DNA of 64,000 nt, taken from Candidatus Obscuribacterales bacterium (GTDB lineage Bacteria > Cyanobacteriota > Vampirovibrionia > Obscuribacterales > Obscuribacteraceae). Shown one piece after another: positions 44,454 to 53,410 of the stretch. Position numbers and translations under genes: made by a program. Each line of letters starts with the position of its first letter. Positions within the stretch are counted from its first letter, which is position 1. The notes below the pieces were generated by a model. It was not told the DNA's origin and did no database searches. It was given only the letters and a program-made list of their open reading frames with translations. Where the stretch lies: the NCBI GenBank assembly GCA_949127735.1, contig CASBPX010000011.1:1-64000 (forward strand), written 5' to 3'.

Positions 44454-45521
44454 TCACATCATGCCGCCGGGCGGAACATGAGGCGAATCTGGGCGATTAG
44501 ACGGGTCAGTCAATGGTGGCAGCTTTCTTTCTACCTCTTTCATGTCAGGCAATTTGAACATACCGGTGGTCTGCTGGCGCACGCTTTGGCCTTTCGGCAC
44601 AATGCCTTTGACAATTGCTACAGAACAATAACCGTGCACTGCCACAGCGTGCGAAACGCTGCCGAGAAATAGTTTGGTCAAACCTGTGCGACCATGAGAA
44701 CCCATCACGATCAGATCGGCTCCCCAGGCTGCGGCTGTGTGCAAAATCACTTCTCGGGGATCTCCTTCACCGACTTGAGTGGTTAAACGCCCGGGCCCGA
44801 CAATCTCGTTTAATTCAGCCGCCATTTCATCAAGTTCAGACCTGGCTATGGCATGCAACGAATCGTGCTCTCGAGTCAAACTTCCGGCGCGCACCGCGCT
44901 TTCTTCTGAAGTGAAAGAATCGGTGAGAGCGGTGACCACTGTAATTAGCTTAAAGCGAGTGTCGCTCGGCCAGTTCAATGTTTTTGCCCACGCCAGCGCC
45001 GCTTTTGAATAAGGTGAATTGTCGACTGTGATCAGAACGTTCTTAAAACCGTGCGCCAGGTCAGGAGCACTGTTCGGGGCTTCTGACGTCTCACTTTTGA
45101 CAATTACAACCGGGCACTGGCCCTGCATCAAAACCGCCTGAGAAACACTGCCGAGCAACATTAGCTCCATGCCGCGATGGCCACGAGAGCCCATCAAAAT
45201 CATATCGGCGGCGTTCGCTTTTGCTCCATTTAAAATCTCAGTTTTAGCGTCACCATGAGCAATTTCAAAAGTAACTCGGCAGCCAGGCAACTTTCGCTGC
45301 AGCTGAGCGGCCATATTTTGTAGAGTCTGACTGGCAGATGCGGTGGCGTCAACGCTAGGGGTCTGGTCTGGGCCCTTGCGGCCAAAAGGCAAACCGCTTT
45401 CGGCCCCTTTTAGTACCGTGAACAAAACAATTTCAGTGCCGCCGCCCCAGTTAAAACTACCCAAAGCATCTAATGCAGCTTCTGACTGCGTTGAACCGTC
45501 CACGGCAGCTAATATTTTCAT
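44454..45521 (-). CDS. Tandem universal stress protein (two Usp domains)
   Basis: A 355-residue cytoplasmic protein with two UspA domains in tandem (residues about 1-140 and 155-305). Each starts with a strand and Asp (MKILAAVDGSTQSEAA; NVLITVDNSPYSKAA) and has the ATP-binding G-x2-G-x9-G-S pattern (GSRGHRGMELMLLGSVS; GSHGRTGLTKLFLGSVS), so both may bind ATP. The C-terminal tail is Pro-rich. GGAG lies before the ATG. Such proteins appear under stress or starvation; the specific partner is unknown. Confidence 0.92.
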   Translation of the reverse strand: MKILAAVDGSTQSEAALDALGSFNWGGGTEIVLFTVLKGAESGLPFGRKGPDQTPSVDATASASQTLQNMAAQLQRKLPGCRVTFEIAHGDAKTEILNGAKANAADMILMGSRGHRGMELMLLGSVSQAVLMQGQCPVVIVKSETSEAPNSAPDLAHGFKNVLITVDNSPYSKAALAWAKTLNWPSDTRFKLITVVTALTDSFTSEESAVRAGSLTREHDSLHAIARSELDEMAAELNEIVGPGRLTTQVGEGDPREVILHTAAAWGADLIVMGSHGRTGLTKLFLGSVSHAVAVHGYCSVAIVKGIVPKGQSVRQQTTGMFKLPDMKEVERKLPPLTDPSNRPDSPHVPPGGMM

Positions 45522-45655
45522 GACACTCCAGGTTCAAAATTGGACCGTTCCAGCAACATACCAGACGATTATACCGTCAAAGAAAGGTGCCAAATTTGGG
45601 CAAAAGTTCTCAACCAGAAAAGAATCATGTATATCGCCAGCTTGCGCCATCAGAG

Positions 45656-45677
45656 TTGTTATAGTACGTAATAACAA
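45656..45677. promoter_or_regulatory. Palindrome overlapping a possible -10: candidate operator
   Basis: TTGTTAT (45656-45662) and ATAACAA (45671-45677) form a perfect 7-bp inverted repeat around an 8-base centre. The left arm and centre contain TATAGT, a -10-like hexamer, 35 bases before the lipoprotein ATG. Binding by a dimeric regulator is plausible; nothing identifies it. Confidence 0.4.
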
Positions 45678-45695
45678 TGACGGGGGTTCTAAATA

Positions 45696-46544
45696 ATGAA
45701 ACGCTGGCAATCTCTCACGGTAGTGTTGAGTCTGGCTGTTGTGGGTGCTTCAGTGTCTCTCACGAGCTGCTCAACTTCAACCACATCCAGTCGGGTGAAA
45801 GAGCACTACGTGTCGGCCGACATTGAGGGCGCATCTCAAAAAATCAATTTAGAAGAAGTCCAGAAAGCCTTTTTTGAAACTAAAGGCGAGAAAGACTTCA
45901 ACAGCAAAATGGCTGACTTCGAAAAACGTGTTAACGAAATTTATGACGGTGAAGGGGTTGTCGCTCTAGACGCCACCCATGAAAACGACCGCCTGACAGT
46001 GATCGGCTACATTGATAAAGACAAAAAAGCCGGATTTCAATCTGGTGACGACAAGCTCTTTGCAATCGAGCAAACAGGACCCGTAGTCAATAACGAATTG
46101 CCCTATCGAGTTGCCGGTTATGACGGTCGACCTTACTATGAAGGTCACCGCAGCATCCTCGATAATCCATTCGTGCAGATGATGGTAATGTCGCACTTGA
46201 TGAGCAGTTGGGGTGGTCGCTACCACACTCCTTATGCCAATTATGGCGGTCTGATGGGCAATCGCAATACCTGGCGCCAGAGCCCACAATACACCCAGCA
46301 AAAGACAGCCAATCAAGGGTTCTTCTCGCGCTTTAAATCCAAAGCGGGTGGTGGTCTGACCAGCAAAACTGGTTTTGGCAGCGGCACATTCACCAATAGC
46401 AGTGCCACCAGCAGAAGAAGTTGGGGCGGCCTCAGCGGCTCGTCGTCCAGCCCTCGGTCATCTACCAGTTCAAGCTGGGGAGGCAGGCGTTCATCAGGAT
46501 TTTCCATGGGGTCATCACGCGGATGGGGTGGTCGTAGACGCTAA
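45696..46544 (+). CDS. Lipoprotein with Ser/Gly/Arg-rich tail
   Basis: A 282-residue lipoprotein (LSLAVVGASVSLTSC, lipid Cys25). The N-terminal half looks folded and acidic (NLEEVQKAFFETKGEKDFNS, DFEKRVNEIYDGEGVVALDA, YIDKDKKAGFQSGDDKLFAI). The second half has a MMVMSHLMSSWGGRYHTPYA region and a Ser/Gly/Arg-rich C-terminal tail with repeated SSSWGGRR-like pieces. The tail is the kind I see in other exported proteins of this genome. No enzyme motif. The ATG of the next gene overlaps the stop (TAATG). Confidence 0.72.
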   Translation: MKRWQSLTVVLSLAVVGASVSLTSCSTSTTSSRVKEHYVSADIEGASQKINLEEVQKAFFETKGEKDFNSKMADFEKRVNEIYDGEGVVALDATHENDRLTVIGYIDKDKKAGFQSGDDKLFAIEQTGPVVNNELPYRVAGYDGRPYYEGHRSILDNPFVQMMVMSHLMSSWGGRYHTPYANYGGLMGNRNTWRQSPQYTQQKTANQGFFSRFKSKAGGGLTSKTGFGSGTFTNSSATSRRSWGGLSGSSSSPRSSTSSSWGGRRSSGFSMGSSRGWGGRRR

Positions 46545-47530
46545 TGAATTATTTATTGCGAGTGTCAGACCATTTGAATCAGCATCTGGTGGTGCTCACA
46601 TTAGATGACCGTATAGTGCGCCAGCCGGCAGTCGATATCGTTTTTGAAATTCTCGGCGCCGACGCGCCAGAAGAATTGGTTGAAGCGGGTCGCCTGCCGG
46701 AGGGCCAGCTCGATGATTTACGCGCCTTGCAAAAGTTGATATTTGATCGCGACAAAGACGGCATTTTTATTTCCAATTCGGTTGATTTAAAAGCCAATGG
46801 CGAAGAACTTGATCCTGAGGCACCACTGGCTCAGGCCTTCGTATCTTCAGAACGCGACTCGATAAAATATATGCGTTGCGACCTCACTGTTATTGCTAAA
46901 AACGCATCTCAAGCAAATCCAAATTCCGATCTAGCTGCAAGCCAGAAGCCACAGCCGGGAACAGATACTAGCAATAGTAAGATGGCCCAACAAATTGAAG
47001 ATTACAGTCGAGTGATTTTTTTACATCAAATTGCAGTAGGCACCATAATCGATGTTACTAAAGACTATGCCGAACTGGTCGACGTTGTAGCCTGGGCCGA
47101 AAAAGAATGCTTAATTGAAATTGATGTCACTAAAGCCGCCTATAAACTGACCGAAAAAGGCAAGCGCACACACGATTCGTATATTGCCGAAGCGCAAGAT
47201 TTGATCAAACGTTTTGACATTTATGGTGATGTAGATGTAGACGCTTCTGGTGTAGCCCGGTTCGACACTAACCTGGGGCGCGATTTGAGAGTGGCAGCAT
47301 TTGAAGCCGAAGGTGTGGATCCTTTTAGAGCTCGTTTTCTCCTTGGTCTCAATGACGAAGAGTGGAACAAACTCGATGATTGGATGGATAAATTTCAGAG
47401 CGCCGACTGGTATTCTGAAATTTTTGCTCCAGTAGAAAAAGCTCCCAGTATCGAAGAAATCGGTGAGAGCAAACTGCAGAGAATTATCGAACAGGGCAAA
47501 GCGGCATTAAGACTAGAGCAATCAAGATGA
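46544..47530 (+). CDS. Hypothetical protein (328 aa)
   Basis: A soluble, acidic 328-residue protein. The N-terminal 110 residues look folded (DHLNQHLVVLTLDDRIVRQP, LRALQKLIFDRDKDGIFISN). A Ser/Asn/Gln linker follows, then a helical C-terminal region that may hold a winged-helix-like element (YKLTEKGKRTHDSYIAEAQD). It overlaps both the lipoprotein gene and the Lrp gene (TAATG and ATGA), so it is in one operon with a regulator and an aminotransferase. It could be a partner of the regulator; the family is unknown. Confidence 0.62.
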   Translation: MNYLLRVSDHLNQHLVVLTLDDRIVRQPAVDIVFEILGADAPEELVEAGRLPEGQLDDLRALQKLIFDRDKDGIFISNSVDLKANGEELDPEAPLAQAFVSSERDSIKYMRCDLTVIAKNASQANPNSDLAASQKPQPGTDTSNSKMAQQIEDYSRVIFLHQIAVGTIIDVTKDYAELVDVVAWAEKECLIEIDVTKAAYKLTEKGKRTHDSYIAEAQDLIKRFDIYGDVDVDASGVARFDTNLGRDLRVAAFEAEGVDPFRARFLLGLNDEEWNKLDDWMDKFQSADWYSEIFAPVEKAPSIEEIGESKLQRIIEQGKAALRLEQSR

Positions 47531-48018
47531 ACCCAGAAGTCTGTGAAATTCTTTCTATTCTTAATAGAGATGGCCGCACCACGCCTGAAACCATTGCCAA
47601 ACTGACAGGAAAAAGTCTTGACGAAGTCAATGGCGCAATTGGCGAGTATGAAAAAAATGGTGTGATTAAGCGCTACAACGCCGTAATTGATTGGGAAAAA
47701 GTCGGTTTCGATAAAGTCACTGCTTTCATCGATGTTAAAGTGGTGCCCGCACGTGATGTGGGGTTTGACGCCATTGCCGGACGCATTGCTAGATTTCCTG
47801 AAGTAAAAAGTGTCTGGTTAGTATCTGGTGGCAGTGACCTTCGGGTGATTGTCGAATCTGTTAATTTAAAAGAACTGGCTAATTTTGTGGCCGAGAAACT
47901 CGCCACCATTTATGGTGTCACCGGCACTGTCACACATTTCCTCTTGAGACGCTATAAAGAAGATGATGTGCTTTATTTAGAAGCTGAAAACAACGAACGA
48001 TTAGTAATCGCGCCCTAA
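47527..48018 (+). CDS. Lrp/AsnC-family transcriptional regulator
   Basis: A 163-residue protein with an N-terminal winged helix (ILSILNRDGRTTPETIAKLT, VNGAIGEYEKNGVIKRYNAV) and a C-terminal RAM ligand-binding domain (VTAFIDVKVVPARDVGFDAI, VWLVSGGSDLRVIVE). Lrp/AsnC proteins bind amino acids and form oligomers on DNA. It starts in the end of the upstream gene and precedes an aminotransferase by 17 bases, so it may respond to the amino acid that the enzyme handles. Confidence 0.92.
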   Translation: MNPEVCEILSILNRDGRTTPETIAKLTGKSLDEVNGAIGEYEKNGVIKRYNAVIDWEKVGFDKVTAFIDVKVVPARDVGFDAIAGRIARFPEVKSVWLVSGGSDLRVIVESVNLKELANFVAEKLATIYGVTGTVTHFLLRRYKEDDVLYLEAENNERLVIAP

Positions 48019-48035
48019 AACAACAATTAAGGTCT

Positions 48036-49214
48036 ATGTCAGCATTAAAGCCAATAGCGACCATAGCCAGTCAGTTACCCGTATCAGGTATCAGAAGGTT
48101 TTTCGACATAGCCGCTTCAATGCAAGATGTAATTTCGCTTGGAGTAGGCGAACCCGATTTCGTAACGCCCTGGCAAATTAGAGAAGCTGCCATCTATTCT
48201 TTAGAGCGCGGTCAGACTTCTTATACTTCCAACTGGGGCCTGATTGAACTGCGTCGTGAAATTAGCGCCTATCTGGAAAAAAGATATGACGTTAGTTATA
48301 GTCCTGAAGATCAAATTCTAATTACCGTAGGGGTATCGGAAGGTCTAGACATAGCCCTGCGCACCATTCTTGACCCTGGTGACGAGGTGTTGGTGCCAGA
48401 ACCTTGTTATGTCTCGTACAAACCGTGCGTGGCTTTGGCAGGGGGCATACCTGTAGCAATAGAAACAGATGCTTCAGACAATTTTGCTATTGATATAGAG
48501 CGTTTGGAAGCCAAATTAACCAGCCGCACCAAGGCCATTCTCATTGGCTATCCGTCCAATCCTACTGGTGTCACGATGCCGCTGGCGATCTTGCAAAATG
48601 TGGTGCGTTTTGCCGAAGAAAACGGGCTTTATATTCTTAGCGACGAAATTTACGATCGCCTGATTTACGAAGGCGAACATACTTGCGTGCCGTCCATCGC
48701 CGGTGCTTACGAGCGCACCATTCTCTTTAACGGTTTTTCGAAAGCCTATGCCATGACCGGTTGGCGCATTGGTTACATATGCGGGCCGGCTTCGATTATG
48801 TCTACAATGATGAAAATTCATTCCTACACCATGCTATGTGCGCCTATCACAGGCCAGAAAGCCGCGCTTGAAGCAATTAAAAGCGCTGAGCCGCAAGTAC
48901 TTGACATGGTCAGCCAGTATGGCCAGAGACGCAAAGTCATGGTTGATGGATTTAACGCCATTGGTCTTAAATGTCACTTGCCGCAAGGCGCCTTTTATGC
49001 TTTCCCCAGTGTCGCTGCCACCGGTCTCAGTGCAGAAGAATTTGCTGAAAGACTCTTATTCGAGCAACGTGTGGCAGTGGTGCCAGGCACTGCATTCGGT
49101 GCCGGTGGCGGGGCTCATATCAGATGCAGTTACGCTACATCGGTTGAAAAAATAGAGCTGGCATTGACACGCATAAAGACATTCGTTGATCAACTTACCG
49201 CTGTTTCTATCTGA
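48036..49214 (+). CDS. Class I/II PLP-dependent aminotransferase
   Basis: A 392-residue fold-type I aminotransferase. The PLP lysine is Lys236 in GFSKAYAMTGWRIGY; the usual YPSNPTG (binding PLP phosphate and substrate) and SDEIYDRLIYEG motifs are present, and RCSYATSVEKIE lies near the C-terminus. AAGG lies before the ATG. The paired Lrp/AsnC gene is a common neighbour of such aminotransferases in other bacteria. The amino acid acted on is not determinable (aspartate, alanine or aromatic are options). It converges on and overlaps the next minus-strand gene by 8 bases. Confidence 0.92.
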   Translation: MSALKPIATIASQLPVSGIRRFFDIAASMQDVISLGVGEPDFVTPWQIREAAIYSLERGQTSYTSNWGLIELRREISAYLEKRYDVSYSPEDQILITVGVSEGLDIALRTILDPGDEVLVPEPCYVSYKPCVALAGGIPVAIETDASDNFAIDIERLEAKLTSRTKAILIGYPSNPTGVTMPLAILQNVVRFAEENGLYILSDEIYDRLIYEGEHTCVPSIAGAYERTILFNGFSKAYAMTGWRIGYICGPASIMSTMMKIHSYTMLCAPITGQKAALEAIKSAEPQVLDMVSQYGQRRKVMVDGFNAIGLKCHLPQGAFYAFPSVAATGLSAEEFAERLLFEQRVAVVPGTAFGAGGGAHIRCSYATSVEKIELALTRIKTFVDQLTAVSI

Positions 49215-50058
49215 AAGCAGTGACGGCGCTGTTGCTGGCCATACTATTTGCCAGGCACTTTTGAGCCGCAGCAATGATAATGCCGGGATGTTCGCAAGTC
49301 TGCGGAATAGCGGCAACTCCGGCGTAAGGTCTGAGTAGCTCTTCAAAACGCTGGCTTTGATTGCGTACCATAGCAATTTCGATAATGCGTTGGGCACAAG
49401 TTTCTGATTCTTCGAGACTTGAGCCGGCCAAAACCATGCCAATCATGCCGTTGAAGTGGCAAATATAATCGAGTTTTCGTACTTCACTGACGACAATGCG
49501 ACCGAGCCAGGCCAGAATGTCTTCGCGAGAATGAGTTAGACCCTGAGCAGATTCCCCTACAGGCGCCAGTATGACAATACCGAAGCCCAGCTTGGTGCGC
49601 TGGTAGCGATGAAATTCTTGCGCTAGAAACCAGTAAAATGAACCCTCAGCAAACATTCCCGAATTGCTGTCGACCATCTTTTTGTAAAAGGCATCAAAAC
49701 TGTTCTGGTCAAATACCGCCGGCTCAGGCAAAGCTGTGACATTGGGCTGATTGCGGCGCTCGAGCCCAGGCTCAAGCGGGGCCCCACCGGCCAGCAGCGC
49801 GCTCATTTCGGCAAGATCAGCACTGTCTTTGGTCCAGATTACCGGTGCATCTTCATTTTCACCGGCATAAAGGCACCATCTTGGAATATTGGTGGTGGCA
49901 AAGGCAAATGTGCAGGTGACTACCTGTGTCGGAGCGTTTGGCTTTTCAAATGGTAAAGCTATAAGCGAACTGCGAATCATAGACGCCATTTCTACAAGCG
50001 ACCGAAGCACGAAGTGATCTGGAAGATTGGCAATTTTCGCTAATTTTGTGCGGTCCAT
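49207..50058 (-). CDS. Degenerate GGDEF-domain-like protein
   Basis: A 283-residue soluble protein. Residues about 130-280 follow the diguanylate-cyclase fold: DSNSGMFAEGSFYWFLAQEF (usually D-x-L-T-G-L-x-N-R...), LGFGIVILAPVGES, then RKLDYICHFNGMIGMVLAGS where R-Y-G-G-D-E-F should be. The active-site motif is absent, so it cannot be a normal cyclase. The C-terminal part of the divergent gene carries the same fold. The N-terminal 120 residues are unknown. It may bind a nucleotide or serve as a protein scaffold. Confidence 0.6.
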   Translation of the reverse strand: MDRTKLAKIANLPDHFVLRSLVEMASMIRSSLIALPFEKPNAPTQVVTCTFAFATTNIPRWCLYAGENEDAPVIWTKDSADLAEMSALLAGGAPLEPGLERRNQPNVTALPEPAVFDQNSFDAFYKKMVDSNSGMFAEGSFYWFLAQEFHRYQRTKLGFGIVILAPVGESAQGLTHSREDILAWLGRIVVSEVRKLDYICHFNGMIGMVLAGSSLEESETCAQRIIEIAMVRNQSQRFEELLRPYAGVAAIPQTCEHPGIIIAAAQKCLANSMASNSAVTAFR

Positions 50059-50319
50059 TTAAGCGCTCTTTTTGTCTGACAATATCCAAGTTAATAGCAT
50101 TGTCACCATAAAATCCAGCAATTTACCCAAGTTTTCCATCTGCTTGAAACAATTTATTTGCTCAAACAGTAGTCAAAATCGCGGTCCTCACTGAAATTGC
50201 GGCTCTTACTGCTGCAAAAAAGTTTATGCTGGCAGCTGGCTTGGGCCACCACTTTAGATCCACATTTTGGCAACAGTCTGTTAGTCTTAATCAGTGTTTC
50301 CCGGAAAAATACGGCTTCA

Positions 50320-51933
50320 ATGTACCGACCGAAAGTAGATCCGAACTCCCTACCACTTCGCCTGCCGCGTCTGGAGTCTTTGCCAGCCAGTAAAGACATA
50401 ACCGAGATGTTGCAGCAAGCGCAAAAAACACCGGGCCGCCGCATCGAGCTTTCCTGGTTACGACCCAATACCGATGTCAACCTTGCCCTGGTCTGCCATG
50501 TCAGTCTGCAAGGCGGTGAACCTATCTGGCAACTGACCGAAGGTCTAAACCGAGCCCTGCGGGAGATATGGACTTACCCCAGTGGCGACCTGGCCTTAAT
50601 TTTAAATCTGGTTACGGCGGAATGCACAGGTGACACTTTACCCCTGGGCGATTCGGCCATGCTGGGTGGTACAGTGCCGACAAGAGTTAACACTAACACC
50701 TCCAGTTCGTACAGCACTTCTTTTCTTGGCCTGCAAGCGACGACAGGCCAAAGAGTTCCGGTCATTAATGCCAGTCGCTCGACAAAAATTGCCACCATGG
50801 AAGGCGATCTCACCGACCTGGCCGTACCTAATTTATTGCAATCAATCAGCATGGGCAAAATGACTGGTTGCTTGTTTGTAGACAACGGTCAGTCCGCTTC
50901 CGAATTATTTTTCGAAGACGGTACTTTGTCTCACGCCACCGCCTTGGACCTGCAAGGCGAACAGGCAATTATGGAACTGGTCACCTGGGAAAAAGGCAAG
51001 TTCTATTTTTATCGCGACGAAAAGTCGACATTGAAGACAATCGTCAAACGTATAGATGTTTTGATGATGGAAGGTCTCACCCTGGTAGACCAGAGCAAGT
51101 CGCTAATGGCGGCCGGTTTGAAAATGGAAGCTTATATCGACAAAAAAGTACCACTTTTGTCCGAACAAGATTTCGAAAAACGCATATCGAAAGGGGCCCC
51201 AGTAGATATGGCACAACAGAAAGCTTTTTATTTGCAACTTGATGGTTGTGAAACCCTTTTTGATCTATTGCGCAAGCGACCCATGGTCAAAAAAGAGTGG
51301 GTACCGATTCTATTCAATTTGCTCAATTGCGACTTGATTACCATCAACAAAAAATCGGCTAAAGACGATAGAACTGCCGGTCTGGAATCAACTGCTATTG
51401 ATGTGGTGGCAATTGAGCGAGTCAATAAAATGCTGGCTCGCCCTGACACAGGCATTATGTCTTATCCTTCTTTTCACTATTTTTTAGAACAAGAATTTCA
51501 GCGCCACAAGCTTTATCAGACACCATATTCGGTGATCATTTTTGAAATGTGGAACTGGCATAACAATCAGCTGCAACCGCTCACACCTTCGTCTTTGCAA
51601 GAAGCATGCACTCGGATTAAATCAGCCACCCGCTCACTCGATCTTTTTGCTCATTTTGAAGCACTGAGCTACGTCATTCTTTTGCCCAATACTGAGACAC
51701 CGGCTGCGGCTATGCTGGCGCACAGAATTCTAGAGATGTTAAGAATGCGGCAGCTTGGCCCTGATTCCAATGCCGACACTCTGGCTCTGGCTTTTGGAGT
51801 GGCGGGCATGCCCGAAGACTGCAAAGATACCGGTCTATTGTTATCTGCCGCTAAGGCATCAAAACTGGTGGCACAGCGTAACAACTATCCGATTGTAATG
51901 TTCAAAGACATGCAAAATCCTACTTCAACTTGA
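50320..51933 (+). CDS. DUF4388 protein with degenerate GGDEF domain
   Basis: A 537-residue protein. Residues about 150-255 form a DUF4388 domain (MEGDLTDLAVPNLLQSISMG, KMTGCLFVDNGQSASELFFE), the N-terminal part of cyanobacterial PatA-type and related response proteins. Residues about 370-530 follow the GGDEF fold: DTGIMSYPSFHYFLEQEFQR, then DLFAHFEALSYVILLPNT in place of the R-Y-G-G-D-E-F block, so no cyclase activity is expected. I chose ATG 50320; a longer frame starts at 50197. It points away from 49207-50058, and the two share the intergenic region. Confidence 0.72.
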   Translation: MYRPKVDPNSLPLRLPRLESLPASKDITEMLQQAQKTPGRRIELSWLRPNTDVNLALVCHVSLQGGEPIWQLTEGLNRALREIWTYPSGDLALILNLVTAECTGDTLPLGDSAMLGGTVPTRVNTNTSSSYSTSFLGLQATTGQRVPVINASRSTKIATMEGDLTDLAVPNLLQSISMGKMTGCLFVDNGQSASELFFEDGTLSHATALDLQGEQAIMELVTWEKGKFYFYRDEKSTLKTIVKRIDVLMMEGLTLVDQSKSLMAAGLKMEAYIDKKVPLLSEQDFEKRISKGAPVDMAQQKAFYLQLDGCETLFDLLRKRPMVKKEWVPILFNLLNCDLITINKKSAKDDRTAGLESTAIDVVAIERVNKMLARPDTGIMSYPSFHYFLEQEFQRHKLYQTPYSVIIFEMWNWHNNQLQPLTPSSLQEACTRIKSATRSLDLFAHFEALSYVILLPNTETPAAAMLAHRILEMLRMRQLGPDSNADTLALAFGVAGMPEDCKDTGLLLSAAKASKLVAQRNNYPIVMFKDMQNPTST

Positions 51934-51941
51934 AACAAGTG

Positions 51942-53408
51942 ATGCCACAACATGCCACCATTAAAGCCGGTATTTTAACTACGGCAAAATTATTGCTGGC
52001 TTTGGCACTAGTTCTAAGCGGCACTACTGAATCACTTCTGGCACAACCTACTAAAACAGAGAAGCCAGAGTCAGAAAAACTTGATTCTAAGGCAGCCGTC
52101 AACCAGGCTCTCAAAGCATACAAAGCCGGCCGTTATGGTGAAGCCGCTACTTTACTGGCAAAAGACCTCAAAGCTCATCCTGAAGACGGTAAAACCCACT
52201 ATTACCTTGGTTTGGCTCTGAAAAAACAGGGCTATGACATGTCAGCTCTCAAGCAACTAGAAATGGCGGCCAGACTGGTTCCGCCAGAGATGATAAGCTC
52301 CTTTGCTGAAGAAAAACTAGATGGGCTGGATAAAACTAAATTGGTTTTACCAGCGGCTCCGACGAAACCAAAAGACTGGTTCAGCCAGATGGCTTCCGGG
52401 GTTACTGAATTTCTTGGCCTGACTAAACCGGTGCCCAACACCACAACCATTTCTCCAGCAACTTCAAGTAGCACCACTGCCAGTGCCTCACCTTTTGAAA
52501 TGCCCGACTTTTTCAGTTCTATAAACGGCGCCATTCGCAATGGCAAAAAAATGATCAAGTCAGCCGCTCATCCTAATGGCGAAAGCTCAATTCGTGCCAC
52601 CGGCGGTCCGGCAGAAATCATGCACATGGATGAAATGCTAGACCTGGTAGACAAAAGCAAATCTATGAACGTGCCGCAATGGGCCAGCCATCCTGAAGGC
52701 CTAACGGTATATCACCAGGCTCCAGAAGGCATTGCCGCTTGGGATTACTGGATCGCTCGCTTCAAGCGCTCTATTCAACACCTTTTGTTGAAGCGTCTGA
52801 GCGCCGAAGCTACAGATCAAGTAAGAGGAGCGGCCGCAGTAATTTTCAGTGTAGATCGCAAAGGCAATTTAAAAGGCAGCATTTATGCCAGCACAGCAGA
52901 CACGGTTCTTAACAAATGTCTAATAGAGGCAATTCGCGATCTCAATCATTCTCGTATTCTGGCATTCCCAGCCAATTCAGACATAACCGGCTGGAATTTT
53001 CAGATGACCTGGAATTTTGGCAAATATCTTGCTTACATTCAAAACCATCGCGAGCAAGAAAAGCGCGCGCAAATAAATAAAGAAATAGTCGACATGTTGA
53101 TCAAAAATGAAGAACTGACAGCACGCATACTTAAAGCCACTCATGAGCGCGAACTAAAGGCGAAAATGAAAAAGCTGGCCAAAGAAAAAGAAAAAGCTAC
53201 AGCGGCAAGGTTGTTAGAACAACAACGCCAGATCAAAACTGAAGTGGCGGGCCATGTGATGACAAAACCTCAAGAAAAAGAACTGCGAGCAGTTACACTT
53301 GAGCTAAACGACATCACGGTGAAGACTGGTGACCCGCTGCCCCAGGGAGATCCTTTCGCTACCATTGACGACGACAAAATTTTAAGCTGGCCAGATTTAA
53401 ATCGCTAA
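51942..53408 (+). CDS. Exported TPR/TonB-C-like protein
   Basis: A 488-residue protein with a signal peptide (KLLLALALVLSGTTESLLA). A TPR-like pair lies at residues about 50-100 (AVNQALKAYKAGRYGEAATL; YLGLALKKQGYDMSALKQLE). Residues about 280-370 resemble a TonB C-terminal domain (AAAVIFSVDRKGNLKGSIYA; CLIEAIRDLNHSRILAFPAN). A Lys/Glu-rich coiled coil follows (RELKAKMKKLAKEKEKATAA). ATG 51942 is used; TTG 51930 is an alternative. It begins 8 bases after the DUF4388 gene and is probably co-transcribed with it. Confidence 0.65.
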   Translation: MPQHATIKAGILTTAKLLLALALVLSGTTESLLAQPTKTEKPESEKLDSKAAVNQALKAYKAGRYGEAATLLAKDLKAHPEDGKTHYYLGLALKKQGYDMSALKQLEMAARLVPPEMISSFAEEKLDGLDKTKLVLPAAPTKPKDWFSQMASGVTEFLGLTKPVPNTTTISPATSSSTTASASPFEMPDFFSSINGAIRNGKKMIKSAAHPNGESSIRATGGPAEIMHMDEMLDLVDKSKSMNVPQWASHPEGLTVYHQAPEGIAAWDYWIARFKRSIQHLLLKRLSAEATDQVRGAAAVIFSVDRKGNLKGSIYASTADTVLNKCLIEAIRDLNHSRILAFPANSDITGWNFQMTWNFGKYLAYIQNHREQEKRAQINKEIVDMLIKNEELTARILKATHERELKAKMKKLAKEKEKATAARLLEQQRQIKTEVAGHVMTKPQEKELRAVTLELNDITVKTGDPLPQGDPFATIDDDKILSWPDLNR

Positions 53409-53410
53409 TC

